Below the pieces are notes generated by a model. That model saw nothing but the letters and a program-made list of their open reading frames with translations, was not told the origin of the DNA and made no database searches. Both the position numbers and the translations under genes were made by a program. From Micromonospora haikouensis (lineage in GTDB: Bacteria; Actinomycetota; Actinomycetes; Mycobacteriales; Micromonosporaceae), in contig NZ_FMCW01000012.1 of the NCBI RefSeq assembly GCF_900091595.1, positions 1 through 64,000 of the forward strand: a stretch of DNA of 64,000 nt, in the 5' to 3' direction. The number at the start of each line of letters is the position of its first letter. Positions within the stretch are counted from its first letter, which is position 1. Below, one piece after another: positions 51,755 to 60,550 of the stretch.

Positions 51755-52212
51755 GGCTCGGGGCGGTCCTCGTAGCCGTGGGTGATGCGGAGCAGGGTCG
51801 ACGGGTGGATGTCGAGCGCGCCCAGCTCGTCGCGGGCGACCCATCGGACGTCGCTTGATTCGTCGCTCGGAGTCAAAGTGCCGCCGACCGGTTCGGCTCG
51901 CAGGCAGAGCGAGAACTGCTGCCGCACCTCGCCGTCCGAGTAGGCGATGACGTGACCGGGGTCGGAGTAGACCCCGACCATCCCGGTGACCTCGACCCGT
52001 ACGCCGGTCTCCTCCCGGGCCTCCCGGACCGCCGTCCCCGCGACCGACTCGCCGATCTCCTGGCCGCCGCCGGGCAGCGACCACAGGCCGTTGTCGGTGC
52101 GCTGGATGAGCAGCACCCGGCCGCCCTCGTCACGGACGAAGACGGAGACGGCCACGACGATGCTGTTGGCCTTCGGCGCGTTCGGATCGTGGTAATGCTC
52201 GGTTCTCGCCAC
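51742..52212 (-). CDS. Nudix hydrolase
   Basis: 156 aa from GTG 52212. A full Nudix box is present (GGGQEIGESVAGTAVREARE followed by ETGV, matching Gx5Ex7REUxEExGU), within VVAVSVFVRDEGGRVLLIQR. It hydrolyses a nucleoside-diphosphate derivative, substrate unknown. It sits tail-to-tail with the broken HD gene, overlapping by 13 bases. Unlike the Nudix-like gene at 50354 all catalytic residues are intact. Confidence 0.85.
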   Translation of the reverse strand: MARTEHYHDPNAPKANSIVVAVSVFVRDEGGRVLLIQRTDNGLWSLPGGGQEIGESVAGTAVREAREETGVRVEVTGMVGVYSDPGHVIAYSDGEVRQQFSLCLRAEPVGGTLTPSDESSDVRWVARDELGALDIHPSTLLRITHGYEDRPEPYIG

Positions 52213-52357
52213 AGCCAGAGGCTGCCACCTAGCCGCCGGCTGACTCTCGTGTAACGGGCTGCGCCCGCCGGAAACGGCCGGAGGCACTCACGATGTACGC
52301 CGCCTCGGCGTAGGAGGTGCGAGAATTGACGATGGTTCGAGACGCAGGAGGTGAGCT

Positions 52358-52558
52358 GTGACGTCGAGTAGCGCTGAGCAGATGCCCGAGTGGCCGACCG
52401 CTGAGCACGTACCGGCTGAGGAGCTGGCGCGTCGCCAGGGGATTCGGCCTGTCGCCTCCGTCGACGACCTGGCGCGGCCCGGCCTGTTCGAGTCGGACGA
52501 GGAGTTGGACGACTTCCTCGCCGACCTTTACACCTCCCGGCGAGCTGGCGCCGCGTGA
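52358..52558 (+). CDS. Antitoxin of a VapBC-like pair
   Basis: 66 aa from GTG 52358, with AGGAGGTGAGCT upstream. Acidic and short, with no clear HTH; the C-terminal helix ESDEELDDFLADLYTSRR resembles the toxin-binding tail of PIN-associated antitoxins. It overlaps the toxin start (GTGA). Confidence 0.7.
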   Translation: MTSSSAEQMPEWPTAEHVPAEELARRQGIRPVASVDDLARPGLFESDEELDDFLADLYTSRRAGAA

Positions 52559-52961
52559 GCCTGGTCGTCCTGGACACCGGCGTAGCGTCGGTGATCCTCC
52601 GGGGGCGGCTGCATGACCGTCTCCGTGCTCGTCTGGCCGGTAAGACCCTCTGCATCACCTTCGTGACGCTCGGGGAGCTGACAAATGGACCGCGCTGCGG
52701 AGCTGGGGGCCACGCAAGCTGGCCGATCTCGCCCAGTGGCGGTCCGGAGTCGTGTTGCTGCCCTTCGACGAGGCGGTGGCGACAACAACCTGGGGACAGC
52801 TCCAGGCTCGGGCGCAGCATCGCGGGCGGCCCCGGCCGACGAATGACTCCTGGATTGCGGCGTGCTGCCTGGTCGACCGGCTGCCGTTGGCGACGTTCAA
52901 CGGCAAGGACTATGCCGACTTCGCCGAGTACGACGGCCTTCGCCTCTTCGACGTCTCCTAG
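52555..52961 (+). pseudogene. Frameshifted PIN-domain toxin (VapC-like)
   Basis: It starts MSLVVLDTGVASVILRGRLH (first Asp of a PIN domain) and runs to GELT; the sequence ACAAATGG at 52681-52688 lacks one base relative to an expected ELTKW. The following frame then restores LRSWGPRKLADLAQ, RPTNDSWIAACCLV and LPLATFNGKDYADF, with the later PIN acidic residues, up to TAG 52961. A single-base deletion therefore probably inactivates this RNase toxin, leaving the antitoxin gene intact. Confidence 0.8.
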
Positions 52962-53070
52962 CTTCCGGCAACGCGGACGACCGCCGGGGCTCCGCAAACC
53001 CAGATCCTCGTACGCGCCAGCCAGCAAGCTCCGGCGACCTTCGGCCCGGCCGAAACGGGACCGGGAAAGG

Positions 53071-53137
53071 GACGACCCCCGTCGGGGGGAGACGGGGGTC
53101 GTCGGGAGGTTCGGCTCCGGGGGGGTTGAGCCGAACC
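53071..53137 (+). terminator. Two tandem stem-loops after the VapC remnant
   Basis: Stem 1: GACGACCCCCGTC/GACGGGGGTCGTC (53071-53083, 53091-53103). Stem 2: GGTTCGGCTC/GAGCCGAACC (53108-53117, 53128-53137). A third 8-bp hairpin lies near 53291. The rest of 52962-53398 contains no gene I trust. Confidence 0.65.
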
Positions 53138-53398
53138 GGCTCGGCGGTCACGGGGGGGTGCGATCGCCGAGGGCCTGCTGTCGTACGACAACGCGAATGT
53201 GCGTCGCAAGAACAAGCATGCCTGAGCAAACCGGTATACGTCGAGTGGTGTCGCCTCCACTCCCTGCGAAATCATCGCCGGAGAGTGTGACTGCCGTCAC
53301 TGACGGCAGGGGGTGGAGGAGGTCGCCGTAGGGGCCGGGCCGGAGTCCGTACCCCAGGCACCCGCCGACCATAGACCATCCGGCTAGACTTTCGCGCC

Positions 53399-54202
53399 GT
53401 GGGCCGAAGTGCCGCTTTTTTCGATCTGGACAAGACCGTCATCGCCAAGTCGAGCGCCTTGGCGTTTGGTCGGCCGTTCTACCGGGATGGGCTGATCACC
53501 CGGCGGGACGTGGTGAAGTCGGCGTACGCGCAGCTGATGTTCCGGCTGGGCGGCACCGACGAGCAGACCATGGCCAAGACCCGGGACTACCTGGCCGCGC
53601 TGTGCAAGGGCTGGCAGGTGGAGCAGGTCCGCCAGATCGTCGCGGAGACACTGCACGAGCTGATCAACCCCTACGTGTACGCCGAGGCGGCGGCCCTGAT
53701 CGAGCAGCACCAGGCCGCCGGGCGGGACGTCGTGCTGGTCTCCGCCTCCGGGGAGGAGATGGTCCGGCCGATCGGCGAGCTGCTCGGGATCACCGACGTG
53801 ATCGCCACGCGGATGGCGGTGGCGAACGGCCGGTACAGCGGTGAGGTGGAGTTCTACGCGGCCGGTCCGAGCAAGGTCGAGGCGGTCAGCGAGCTGGCCC
53901 GGCAGCGCGGCTACGACCTGGCCGACTCGTACGCGTACTCCGATTCGATGAGCGACCGGCCGCTGCTGGAGTGCGTGGGGCATCCGTCGGTGGTCAACCC
54001 GGATCGGGCGCTACGCAGGCTGGCCACCGAGAACGCCTGGCCGGTGCTGGAGTTCCGGCACCCGATCCCGCTGGGCCGCCGGCTGCGGGAGCGCCCGGCG
54101 GTGCCGGTCGCCGCGGCGGCGCTGGGCGTCGGGGTCGGGGTGGCGATCGGCATCGCCTGGTACGGCCGGCACCGCCGCACGCGCACCACTCCCGTGGCCT
54201 GA
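53399..54202 (+). CDS. HAD-IB family hydrolase (SerB-like)
   Basis: 267 aa from GTG 53399, nine bases after TAGACT (-10 like), so probably leaderless. HAD motifs: FFDLDKTVI (DxDxT), VLVSASGEEM (motif II Ser), a Lys in GPSKVEAV, and YAYSDSMSDRPLL. The C-terminus ends in a hydrophobic helix (PVAAAALGVGVGVAIGIAW), so it is membrane-tethered. Phosphatase of unknown substrate. It occupies the position of M. tuberculosis Rv3661, next to the tad locus there but 16 kb away here. Confidence 0.88.
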   Translation: MGRSAAFFDLDKTVIAKSSALAFGRPFYRDGLITRRDVVKSAYAQLMFRLGGTDEQTMAKTRDYLAALCKGWQVEQVRQIVAETLHELINPYVYAEAAALIEQHQAAGRDVVLVSASGEEMVRPIGELLGITDVIATRMAVANGRYSGEVEFYAAGPSKVEAVSELARQRGYDLADSYAYSDSMSDRPLLECVGHPSVVNPDRALRRLATENAWPVLEFRHPIPLGRRLRERPAVPVAAAALGVGVGVAIGIAWYGRHRRTRTTPVA

Positions 54203-54262
54203 CCGGCAGCCCCACGAGCGGTCAGGGCGGCCGGGCCAGGCCAGCCGGGTCAGCCAGCCGGG

Positions 54263-55009
54263 TCAGGCGGCGGCGAGGATCTCGTCGCCGACGGCGGTGA
54301 GCTGGTCGGCGCCGAGCTCGACGGCGGCCATGTAGTGCCGCAGCCAGGAGCGCAGCCCGTCGGGGGTGCCGGTGGCGAACGCCCCGGCCGCGCCGACGTA
54401 CTCGGGTTCGCGCTCGCGGTGGCCGACGTCGACACCGACGAGCCCGCGGGGGTCGAAACCGGTGGACATCAGGACGAGCCGGGCGGCTCCCCGGGCCACC
54501 AGGCCGGACGGCCCGGCGAACGGGCGCAGGTTGAGCAGCTCGCCGTGCACGACGGCGGCGAGCACGAGCGGGGGCACGGCGGTGCCGCCGGCGACGAGCC
54601 CGGCCAGGCCGTCGAGCCGGGCGGCGACGACCGGGTCGGCCACCGGCCGCCCCAGCTCGTTTTCGGGTACGACGTCCCGGGCGGCGAGCACGTGCAGCCG
54701 GGCGAGGACCTGCCGGGGCGACGTCGGCCAGCGCTCGGTCAGGCCGGGCAGCGCCCCGGCGACCCGCAGCGCGCCCTGGCTCACCGGGTCGGTGACCGTG
54801 CCAGCCCGGACGGACTCGCGGTCGTGGGCGTACCCCTCCAGGGCGGCGCTGGCCACGGCGGAGCGGAGGCTGACCTCGGCGGCGACCTGGCCGCCGTGCC
54901 GGCGCAGCGCGCGGTGCCGCATCGCCTGGTCGACGCGGTCGCGGGCCCGCTCGACGGCGGGGGCGATGTCGGCGAGCGCGAGCAGGGGCGCGAGCGGATC
55001 AGCGGTCAC
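54263..55009 (-). CDS. Fic-like protein with degenerate active-site motif (Rv3662c-type)
   Basis: 248 aa from GTG 55009. The middle (LLNLRPFAGPSGLVARGAAR) aligns with the Fic core HPFxxGNGR: the leading His is Arg, GNGR reads GPSGL, so AMP transfer is not expected. An inhibitory-helix-like segment (SAALEGYAHDR) lies near the N-terminus. Such genes are often labelled oxidoreductase. Position next to the HAD gene matches Rv3662c. Function unknown. Confidence 0.65.
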   Translation of the reverse strand: MTADPLAPLLALADIAPAVERARDRVDQAMRHRALRRHGGQVAAEVSLRSAVASAALEGYAHDRESVRAGTVTDPVSQGALRVAGALPGLTERWPTSPRQVLARLHVLAARDVVPENELGRPVADPVVAARLDGLAGLVAGGTAVPPLVLAAVVHGELLNLRPFAGPSGLVARGAARLVLMSTGFDPRGLVGVDVGHREREPEYVGAAGAFATGTPDGLRSWLRHYMAAVELGADQLTAVGDEILAAA

Positions 55010-55041
55010 GCTGCCACGCTAGCCACCTGCGGGGACGGCGG

Positions 55042-55094
55042 GTAAGAAGGGGACCCTTCTCTACCATATGCGTTAACAGGGGGCCCTTCCTTAC
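55042..55094. repeat. Micromonospora-type GAAGGGG intergenic repeat
   Basis: GTAAGAAGGGG at the left and CCCTTCCTTAC at the right form near-perfect terminal inverted repeats; the left half folds further (AGAAGGG-ga-CCCTTCT). It contrasts with flanking GC content. I recall similar elements scattered in Micromonospora and Salinispora intergenic regions. Lies in the spacer between the Fic-like gene and acs. Confidence 0.7.
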
Positions 55095-55222
55095 AGCTCG
55101 GCGCGTGGCGGGGGCCGCTCGGCGCGCGTGGGTTCGGGGAGCTGTCGCGGCCTCCGGCCGCCCCGACTAACCTCTGCGGGGGTAGGAGACGCAGGTCACG
55201 CGAGCGACGAGGGAGTCACGGC

Positions 55223-57187
55223 ATGAGCGAGGCACTGGCCAACTTGCTGAACGAGACGCGGCAGTTCCCGCCGCCGGCCGCACTCGCCGCCAACGCCAAC
55301 GTGACCGCCGACGCGTACGCCGAGGCCGCCGCCGACCGGCTGGCGTTCTGGGAGCGGCAGGCCGGGCGACTGGCCTGGGCGCAGCAGTGGGAGCAGGTGC
55401 TCGACTGGTCGAACCCGCCGTTCGCGAAGTGGTTCGTCGGCGGCCGGCTGAACGTGGCGTACAACTGCCTGGACCGGCACGTGGAGGCGGGCAACGGCGA
55501 CCGGGTGGCCATCCACTGGGAGGGCGAGCCGGGCGACACCCGCACCATCACGTACGCCGACCTGCACCGGATGACCTGCCAGGCGGCGAACGCGCTGACC
55601 GACCTGGGCGTGGTGGCCGGTGACCGGGTGGCGATCTACCTGCCGATGGTGCCGGAGGCGGCGGTGGCGATGCTGGCGTGCGCCCGGATCGGCGCGACGC
55701 ACAGCGTGGTCTTCGGCGGCTTCTCCGCCGACTCGCTGAGCAACCGCATCTCCGACGCCACCGCCAAGGTGGTGATCACCGCCGACGGCGGGTACCGCCG
55801 GGGGAAGCCGTCGGCGTTGAAGCCGACCGTGGACGAGGCGGTGGCGAAGTGCCCGTCGGTGGAGCACGTGCTGGTGGTCCGCCGCACCGGTGAGGAGGTC
55901 GCCTGGTCGGCGAAGGACCACTGGTGGCACGAGACGGTGGAGACCGCGTCGGCGGAGCACACCGCGCAGCCGTTCGACGCCGAGCACCCGCTGTTCATCC
56001 TCTACACCTCGGGCACGACGGCCCGGCCGAAGGGCATCCTGCACACCACGGGCGGCTACCTGACGCAGGCGGCGTACACGGCGCACGCGGTGTTCGACCT
56101 GAAGCCAGAGACGGACGTCTACTGGTGCACCGCCGACATCGGCTGGGTGACGGGGCACTCCTACATCGTGTACGGGCCGCTGGCCAACGGCGTCACCCAG
56201 GTCATGTACGAGGGCACCCCGGACACCCCGCACAAGGGCCGGTTCTGGGAGATCGTCGACCGGTACGGGGTGAGCATCCTGTACACCGCGCCGACGCTGA
56301 TCCGCACGATGATGAAGTGGGGCGACGACATCCCCGCCGGGCACGACCTGTCCTCGCTGCGGCTGCTGGGCAGCGTCGGCGAGCCGATCAACCCCGAGGC
56401 GTGGATGTGGTACAGGCAGCACGTGGGCCGGGGTGAGCTGCCGATCGTGGACACGTGGTGGCAGACCGAGACGGGCGCGATCATGATCTCGCCGCTGCCC
56501 GGGGTCACGGAGACCAAGCCGGGTTCGGCGATGACCCCGCTGCCGGGCGTCGTGGCCGACGTGGTGGACGACCAGGGCCAGTCGGTGCCGAACGGCGGCG
56601 GCGGTTACCTGGTGCTGCGCGAGCCGTGGCCGTCGATGCTGCGCACGATCTGGGGCGACGACAACCGGTTCGTCGAGACGTACTGGTCGCGGTTCGAGGG
56701 CATGTACTTCGCCGGGGACGGGGCGAAGAAGGACGACGACGGGCACATCTGGCTGCTGGGCCGGGTGGACGACGTGATGCTGGTGTCGGGCCACAACATC
56801 TCCACCACGGAGGTGGAGTCGGCGCTGGTGTCGCACCCGTCGGTGGCGGAGGCGGCGGTGGTGGGGGCGACGGACCCGACGACGGGGCAGGCGATCGTGG
56901 CGTTCGCCATCCCGCGCGGCTCGGTCGACACGGCCGGCGAGGCGGGCGAGCAGCTGATCGCGGACCTGCGCAACCACGTGGCGCGCACGCTCGGCCCGAT
57001 CGCCAAGCCGCGGCAGATCATGCTGGTGCCGGAGCTGCCGAAGACCCGCTCCGGCAAGATCATGCGCCGGTTGCTGCGGGACGTCGCGGAGAACCGGTCG
57101 CTGGGCGACGTGACGACCCTGCAGGACTCCTCGGTGATGGAGCTGATCTCCTCGGGGATGGGTGGCGGCAAGTCCGACGAGGACTGA
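55223..57187 (+). CDS. acs: Acetyl-CoA synthetase (AMP-forming)
   Basis: 654 aa, full length. It makes acetyl-CoA from acetate, ATP and CoA. Motifs: [11 protein letters not shown] (P-loop; the usual GKPKG reads ARPKG), the [20 protein letters not shown] block, WWQTETGA, the [16 protein letters not shown] hinge, and the catalytic, acetylatable Lys in [13 protein letters not shown]. Same gene as M. tuberculosis Rv3667 in this neighbourhood. Its stop is followed by a strong terminator at 57204. Confidence 0.96.
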   Translation: MSEALANLLNETRQFPPPAALAANANVTADAYAEAAADRLAFWERQAGRLAWAQQWEQVLDWSNPPFAKWFVGGRLNVAYNCLDRHVEAGNGDRVAIHWEGEPGDTRTITYADLHRMTCQAANALTDLGVVAGDRVAIYLPMVPEAAVAMLACARIGATHSVVFGGFSADSLSNRISDATAKVVITADGGYRRGKPSALKPTVDEAVAKCPSVEHVLVVRRTGEEVAWSAKDHWWHETVETASAEHTAQPFDAEHPLFILYTSGTTARPKGILHTTGGYLTQAAYTAHAVFDLKPETDVYWCTADIGWVTGHSYIVYGPLANGVTQVMYEGTPDTPHKGRFWEIVDRYGVSILYTAPTLIRTMMKWGDDIPAGHDLSSLRLLGSVGEPINPEAWMWYRQHVGRGELPIVDTWWQTETGAIMISPLPGVTETKPGSAMTPLPGVVADVVDDQGQSVPNGGGGYLVLREPWPSMLRTIWGDDNRFVETYWSRFEGMYFAGDGAKKDDDGHIWLLGRVDDVMLVSGHNISTTEVESALVSHPSVAEAAVVGATDPTTGQAIVAFAIPRGSVDTAGEAGEQLIADLRNHVARTLGPIAKPRQIMLVPELPKTRSGKIMRRLLRDVAENRSLGDVTTLQDSSVMELISSGMGGGKSDED

Positions 57188-57203
57188 CGTAGGACGTACC
57201 TTT

Positions 57204-57241
57204 CGGAGGGTGGCGGGCCCCGCGCGGGCCGCCACCCTCCG
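57204..57241 (+). terminator. Terminator of acs
   Basis: 13-bp stem CGGAGGGTGGCGG/CCGCCACCCTCCG (57204-57216, 57229-57241) followed by TGTCTGTATTTGTG, a T-rich tail. Confidence 0.85.
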
Positions 57242-57441
57242 TGTCTGTATTTGTGAACGGTGCGTGACGAAGGGGTGTCGGTCGGTCGGTTGAGGGGCAC
57301 CGGCTGAACGGACACAGGGGACGCCACCCCCTGTCGGAAGGGTTCTTTCTCCTTTAGGTTCAGCCGCATCGGTCGGTTCGACGGATGTCTCTGCCGTGCG
57401 CGCCGGCCGGCTCCACGCCCATGCCCGAGAAACGGAGCGGC

Positions 57442-60234
57442 ATGCACATGATTCCGCAACGACGGTCACGCCGACGCCTACTCGTCGCGCTGCCCGCCAT
57501 CGCCCTCGCGGCCACGTCACTGACCGTGACGGGGACTGCGTCGGCCCAGACGTCCGGCCCGGCTCCTGCCACGATCGGGGCGGACGAGCACTACATCAAC
57601 TACGCCGAGCCCGAGGTGCAGCCGGACACCGCCGGCAAGGAGGTCAAGGGCGCCGACGGCGTGTACACCACGGCGGCGGACGAGGCCCGGGCCTACGACC
57701 GCAAGTACGCCGCGGGCAACCCGACGACCGCCAAGCAGCTGGCGAAGCTGGAGGCCCAGTCGATCCGCTCCGGCAAGAGCCCCCGGTGGATCAAGAAGGC
57801 CCCGAGCACCCAGAAGGCGAAGCTCCTCACCCTGCTGGTGGAGTTCAACGACCAGGCCAACGACGACTTCACCGGCACGATGGTGCCGAAGACGGTCTTC
57901 GAGGACCGGACGTGCGTCCCCGGCACGGTGCAGAACGGGCCGAAGCACAACAACATCCCGAACCCGGCGAGCCTGCCGCACAAGGACAACAACTCGTTTT
58001 GGGTGCCGGACTTCTCCCCGGCCCACTTCGACAAGATGCTCTACACGAAGACGGGCATCACCGAGCGGGTCCGCAAGGACCTGAAGGGCCCGGACGGCAA
58101 GAAGGGCATCAGCCTCGCCGGCCGGACCATGCACAACATGTACCTGGAGATGTCCAAGGGCGCGTACACGGTGGACGGGCAGGCCAGCCCGTGGATCACC
58201 GTGCCGCACTCGGAGGGCTGGTACGCGGCGTCGCGCTGCTTCCAGGACGAGAACGGCGACTGGGTCGCCGGGCGTGAGCAGGCCATGAACGGCCACCCGG
58301 ACAACCCGGCCGGGGCGGGCCGGCTGGCCACGGACGCGATCGACGCGCTGGCCGCCATGGACCCGAGCTTCCCGTGGGCCGACTACGACATCGAGGACCA
58401 GAGCGACCGCGACGGCGACGGCAACCTCTTCGAGCCCGACGGCGTGATCGACCACCTGGTGCTGGTGCACGCCGGCCAGGGCAAGTCCCGCGGCGGCGGC
58501 GCCGAGGGCACGTACGCGGTGTGGGCGCACTCCTCGACCGTTCCGGGCGGCTACACCATCCCCGGCACGCAGCTGAAGGTGTCGAACTACATCGTGCAGC
58601 CGGAGGACGCCGGCGTCGGCGTCTTCGCCCACGAGTACGGTCACGACCTGGGCCTGCCGGACCTCTACGACACGTCCGGCAACGCCGACTCCGACGTGGA
58701 CTTCTGGGACCTGATGGCCTCCGGGTCGCACAGCGGCGAGATCTTCCAGGCGCTCCCTACCCACATGGGCATCTGGGACAAGTGGGTGCTCGGCTGGGCC
58801 GACCCGGTGACGGTCGCCCCCGGCTCCGCCCCGCGCACCATCAAGCTCGGGCAGACCTCCCGCACGCCGGTCGGCACGGCCGACGGCATCAAGGTGGACC
58901 TGCCGGACAAGGTGATCACCCTGGCCACCCCGCACAGCGGGTCGAACATGTGGCACAGCGGCGCCGACCAGAACTGGGCGGACGTCAAGCTGAGCCGTTC
59001 GGTGAGCGTCCCCTCGGCCGCCGACGCCAAGTTCTGGATGTGGAACAACTACATCATCGAGGACGACTGGGACTACGGCTTCGTCGAGCTCTCCACCGAC
59101 GGCGGGGCCACCTGGTCCGAGCAGAAGGTCTACGACGCCGACGGCACCGTCGTCACCACGCCGGACAACTACGCCGACCCGAACGGCCGGATGGCCGACT
59201 TCGGCGGCAAGAAGTACGGCCTGACCGGCTCGTCCGGCGGCTGGCGGCACGACTACGTCGACCTGTCGGCGTACGCGGGGCAGACCGTGCAGCTGCGGCT
59301 GCGGCAGGCCACCGACGAGGCGTTCGTGGAGCGCGGCTGGTTCGCCGACGACTTCTCGGTCACCGGCGGCGGCGCCACCACCTGGAGCGACGACGTCGAG
59401 GGCGGGGCGAACGGCTGGACCCCCACCGGCGGCAGCTTCACCGACACCACCGGCGCGGGTTGGAAGACCAACTCGGGCACTGAGGTCCGGGCGCACTACT
59501 ACCTGGCCGAGTGGCGTAACTTCGACGGCTTCGACAAGGGCCTGAAGTACGCGTACGACACGGTGTACTCGCACGAGGCGTGGAAGGTCGACCGGATCTC
59601 CTACAACGCCCCGGGCATGCTGGTCTGGTACCGCGACACGGCGCTCGGCGACGTCAACCACGTCACCGGGCAGCTGACCGCCCTGCCGAGCTACGGCGCC
59701 AAGGGTGGCCTGCTGATCGTCGACTCGCACTTCGACCCGCTGCGGCGGCAGGGCACGGCGGCCGAGAAGGACCCGTCGGTGCTGGACAACCTGCCCAGCC
59801 GGCCCCAGTCGTCGAACGCGGCGTTCGGCCTGAAGAAGACGTACTCCTTCAAGGAGTGCCTGGAGGCGGCGGACGAGCCGTACAGCGAGTACTGCACGAG
59901 CTTCCCGGCGCAGCCGGCGGTGCCGCAGTTCACCGACTCCAAGGGCTGGTACCCGGGCATCGAGATCCGGGACGGCTCGCCGTACGCGCGGGACAGCGAC
60001 GCCTCCGTGGTGCTGCCGTCGCGCGGCAACGTGCCGTACACCACCCGGGTGGTCAACCCGGACGGCACCCCGGCGCCCTCGTTCTACGGGGTCACCCTGG
60101 GTGGCGGGGCGATCGTCCTGGGCACCGGCAACCCCGGTGACGCGAACGCCGCGTACGGGGTTTCGCTGACGGTGAAGAAGACCGCGTGGAACAACGCCGT
60201 CGCCACGGTGAAGGTGACCGCGGCGACCCCGTGA
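57442..60234 (+). CDS. Secreted M6 metallopeptidase (immune-inhibitor-A type), copy 1
   Basis: 930 aa from ATG 57442 (GGAGCGGC upstream; alternative starts 57385, 57421). Signal peptide RRSRRRLLVALPAIALAAT with cleavage near ASA. Pro-region to about 130, catalytic M6 domain with zinc motif FAHEYGHDLGLPDLYDTSG (HExxH) and downstream MASGSHSGE. C-terminal beta domains with ELSTDGGATWSEQ carbohydrate/propeptide-like modules follow. It is an extracellular protease. A similar gene follows at 60551. Confidence 0.9.
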   Translation: MHMIPQRRSRRRLLVALPAIALAATSLTVTGTASAQTSGPAPATIGADEHYINYAEPEVQPDTAGKEVKGADGVYTTAADEARAYDRKYAAGNPTTAKQLAKLEAQSIRSGKSPRWIKKAPSTQKAKLLTLLVEFNDQANDDFTGTMVPKTVFEDRTCVPGTVQNGPKHNNIPNPASLPHKDNNSFWVPDFSPAHFDKMLYTKTGITERVRKDLKGPDGKKGISLAGRTMHNMYLEMSKGAYTVDGQASPWITVPHSEGWYAASRCFQDENGDWVAGREQAMNGHPDNPAGAGRLATDAIDALAAMDPSFPWADYDIEDQSDRDGDGNLFEPDGVIDHLVLVHAGQGKSRGGGAEGTYAVWAHSSTVPGGYTIPGTQLKVSNYIVQPEDAGVGVFAHEYGHDLGLPDLYDTSGNADSDVDFWDLMASGSHSGEIFQALPTHMGIWDKWVLGWADPVTVAPGSAPRTIKLGQTSRTPVGTADGIKVDLPDKVITLATPHSGSNMWHSGADQNWADVKLSRSVSVPSAADAKFWMWNNYIIEDDWDYGFVELSTDGGATWSEQKVYDADGTVVTTPDNYADPNGRMADFGGKKYGLTGSSGGWRHDYVDLSAYAGQTVQLRLRQATDEAFVERGWFADDFSVTGGGATTWSDDVEGGANGWTPTGGSFTDTTGAGWKTNSGTEVRAHYYLAEWRNFDGFDKGLKYAYDTVYSHEAWKVDRISYNAPGMLVWYRDTALGDVNHVTGQLTALPSYGAKGGLLIVDSHFDPLRRQGTAAEKDPSVLDNLPSRPQSSNAAFGLKKTYSFKECLEAADEPYSEYCTSFPAQPAVPQFTDSKGWYPGIEIRDGSPYARDSDASVVLPSRGNVPYTTRVVNPDGTPAPSFYGVTLGGGAIVLGTGNPGDANAAYGVSLTVKKTAWNNAVATVKVTAATP

Positions 60235-60264
60235 CGACGGGCGGCAACTGATCGGAAGATCAAC

Positions 60265-60300
60265 GAAGGGGCCGGTGGCGGCGACGCCACCGGCCCCTTC
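60265..60300 (+). terminator. Terminator after M6 peptidase copy 1
   Basis: Perfect 15-bp stem GAAGGGGCCGGTGGC/GCCACCGGCCCCTTC with a 6-base loop, 30 bases past the stop, then CGCATTTATC. Confidence 0.85.
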
Positions 60301-60550
60301 CGCATTTATCCGACCACCCATCGAGATTCGTCGCTGCAATTCGCCGTCGGGCGTCCGCGCTGCTCAGCCTGCCGTCGAAGGCGATCGGTGTGACGGTGAA
60401 AAGCGTTCTCAACAAAAGTTTGCAACAAATCGACGCACGCGTCTTCCCACCCGTCCCGCGAGACTCTATGTTCACCATTGGTCCCACAGTCGGGACGACT
60501 CACCGGCTCCTACCCCCGTTGGGCCGGTTCCCTCACACCGGAGGTACCAC

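Noticed and set aside
53158-53290. Possible short gene between the VapC remnant and the HAD gene
   Set aside because: About 45 codons with three overlapping readings, no ribosome-binding site and no recognised motif.
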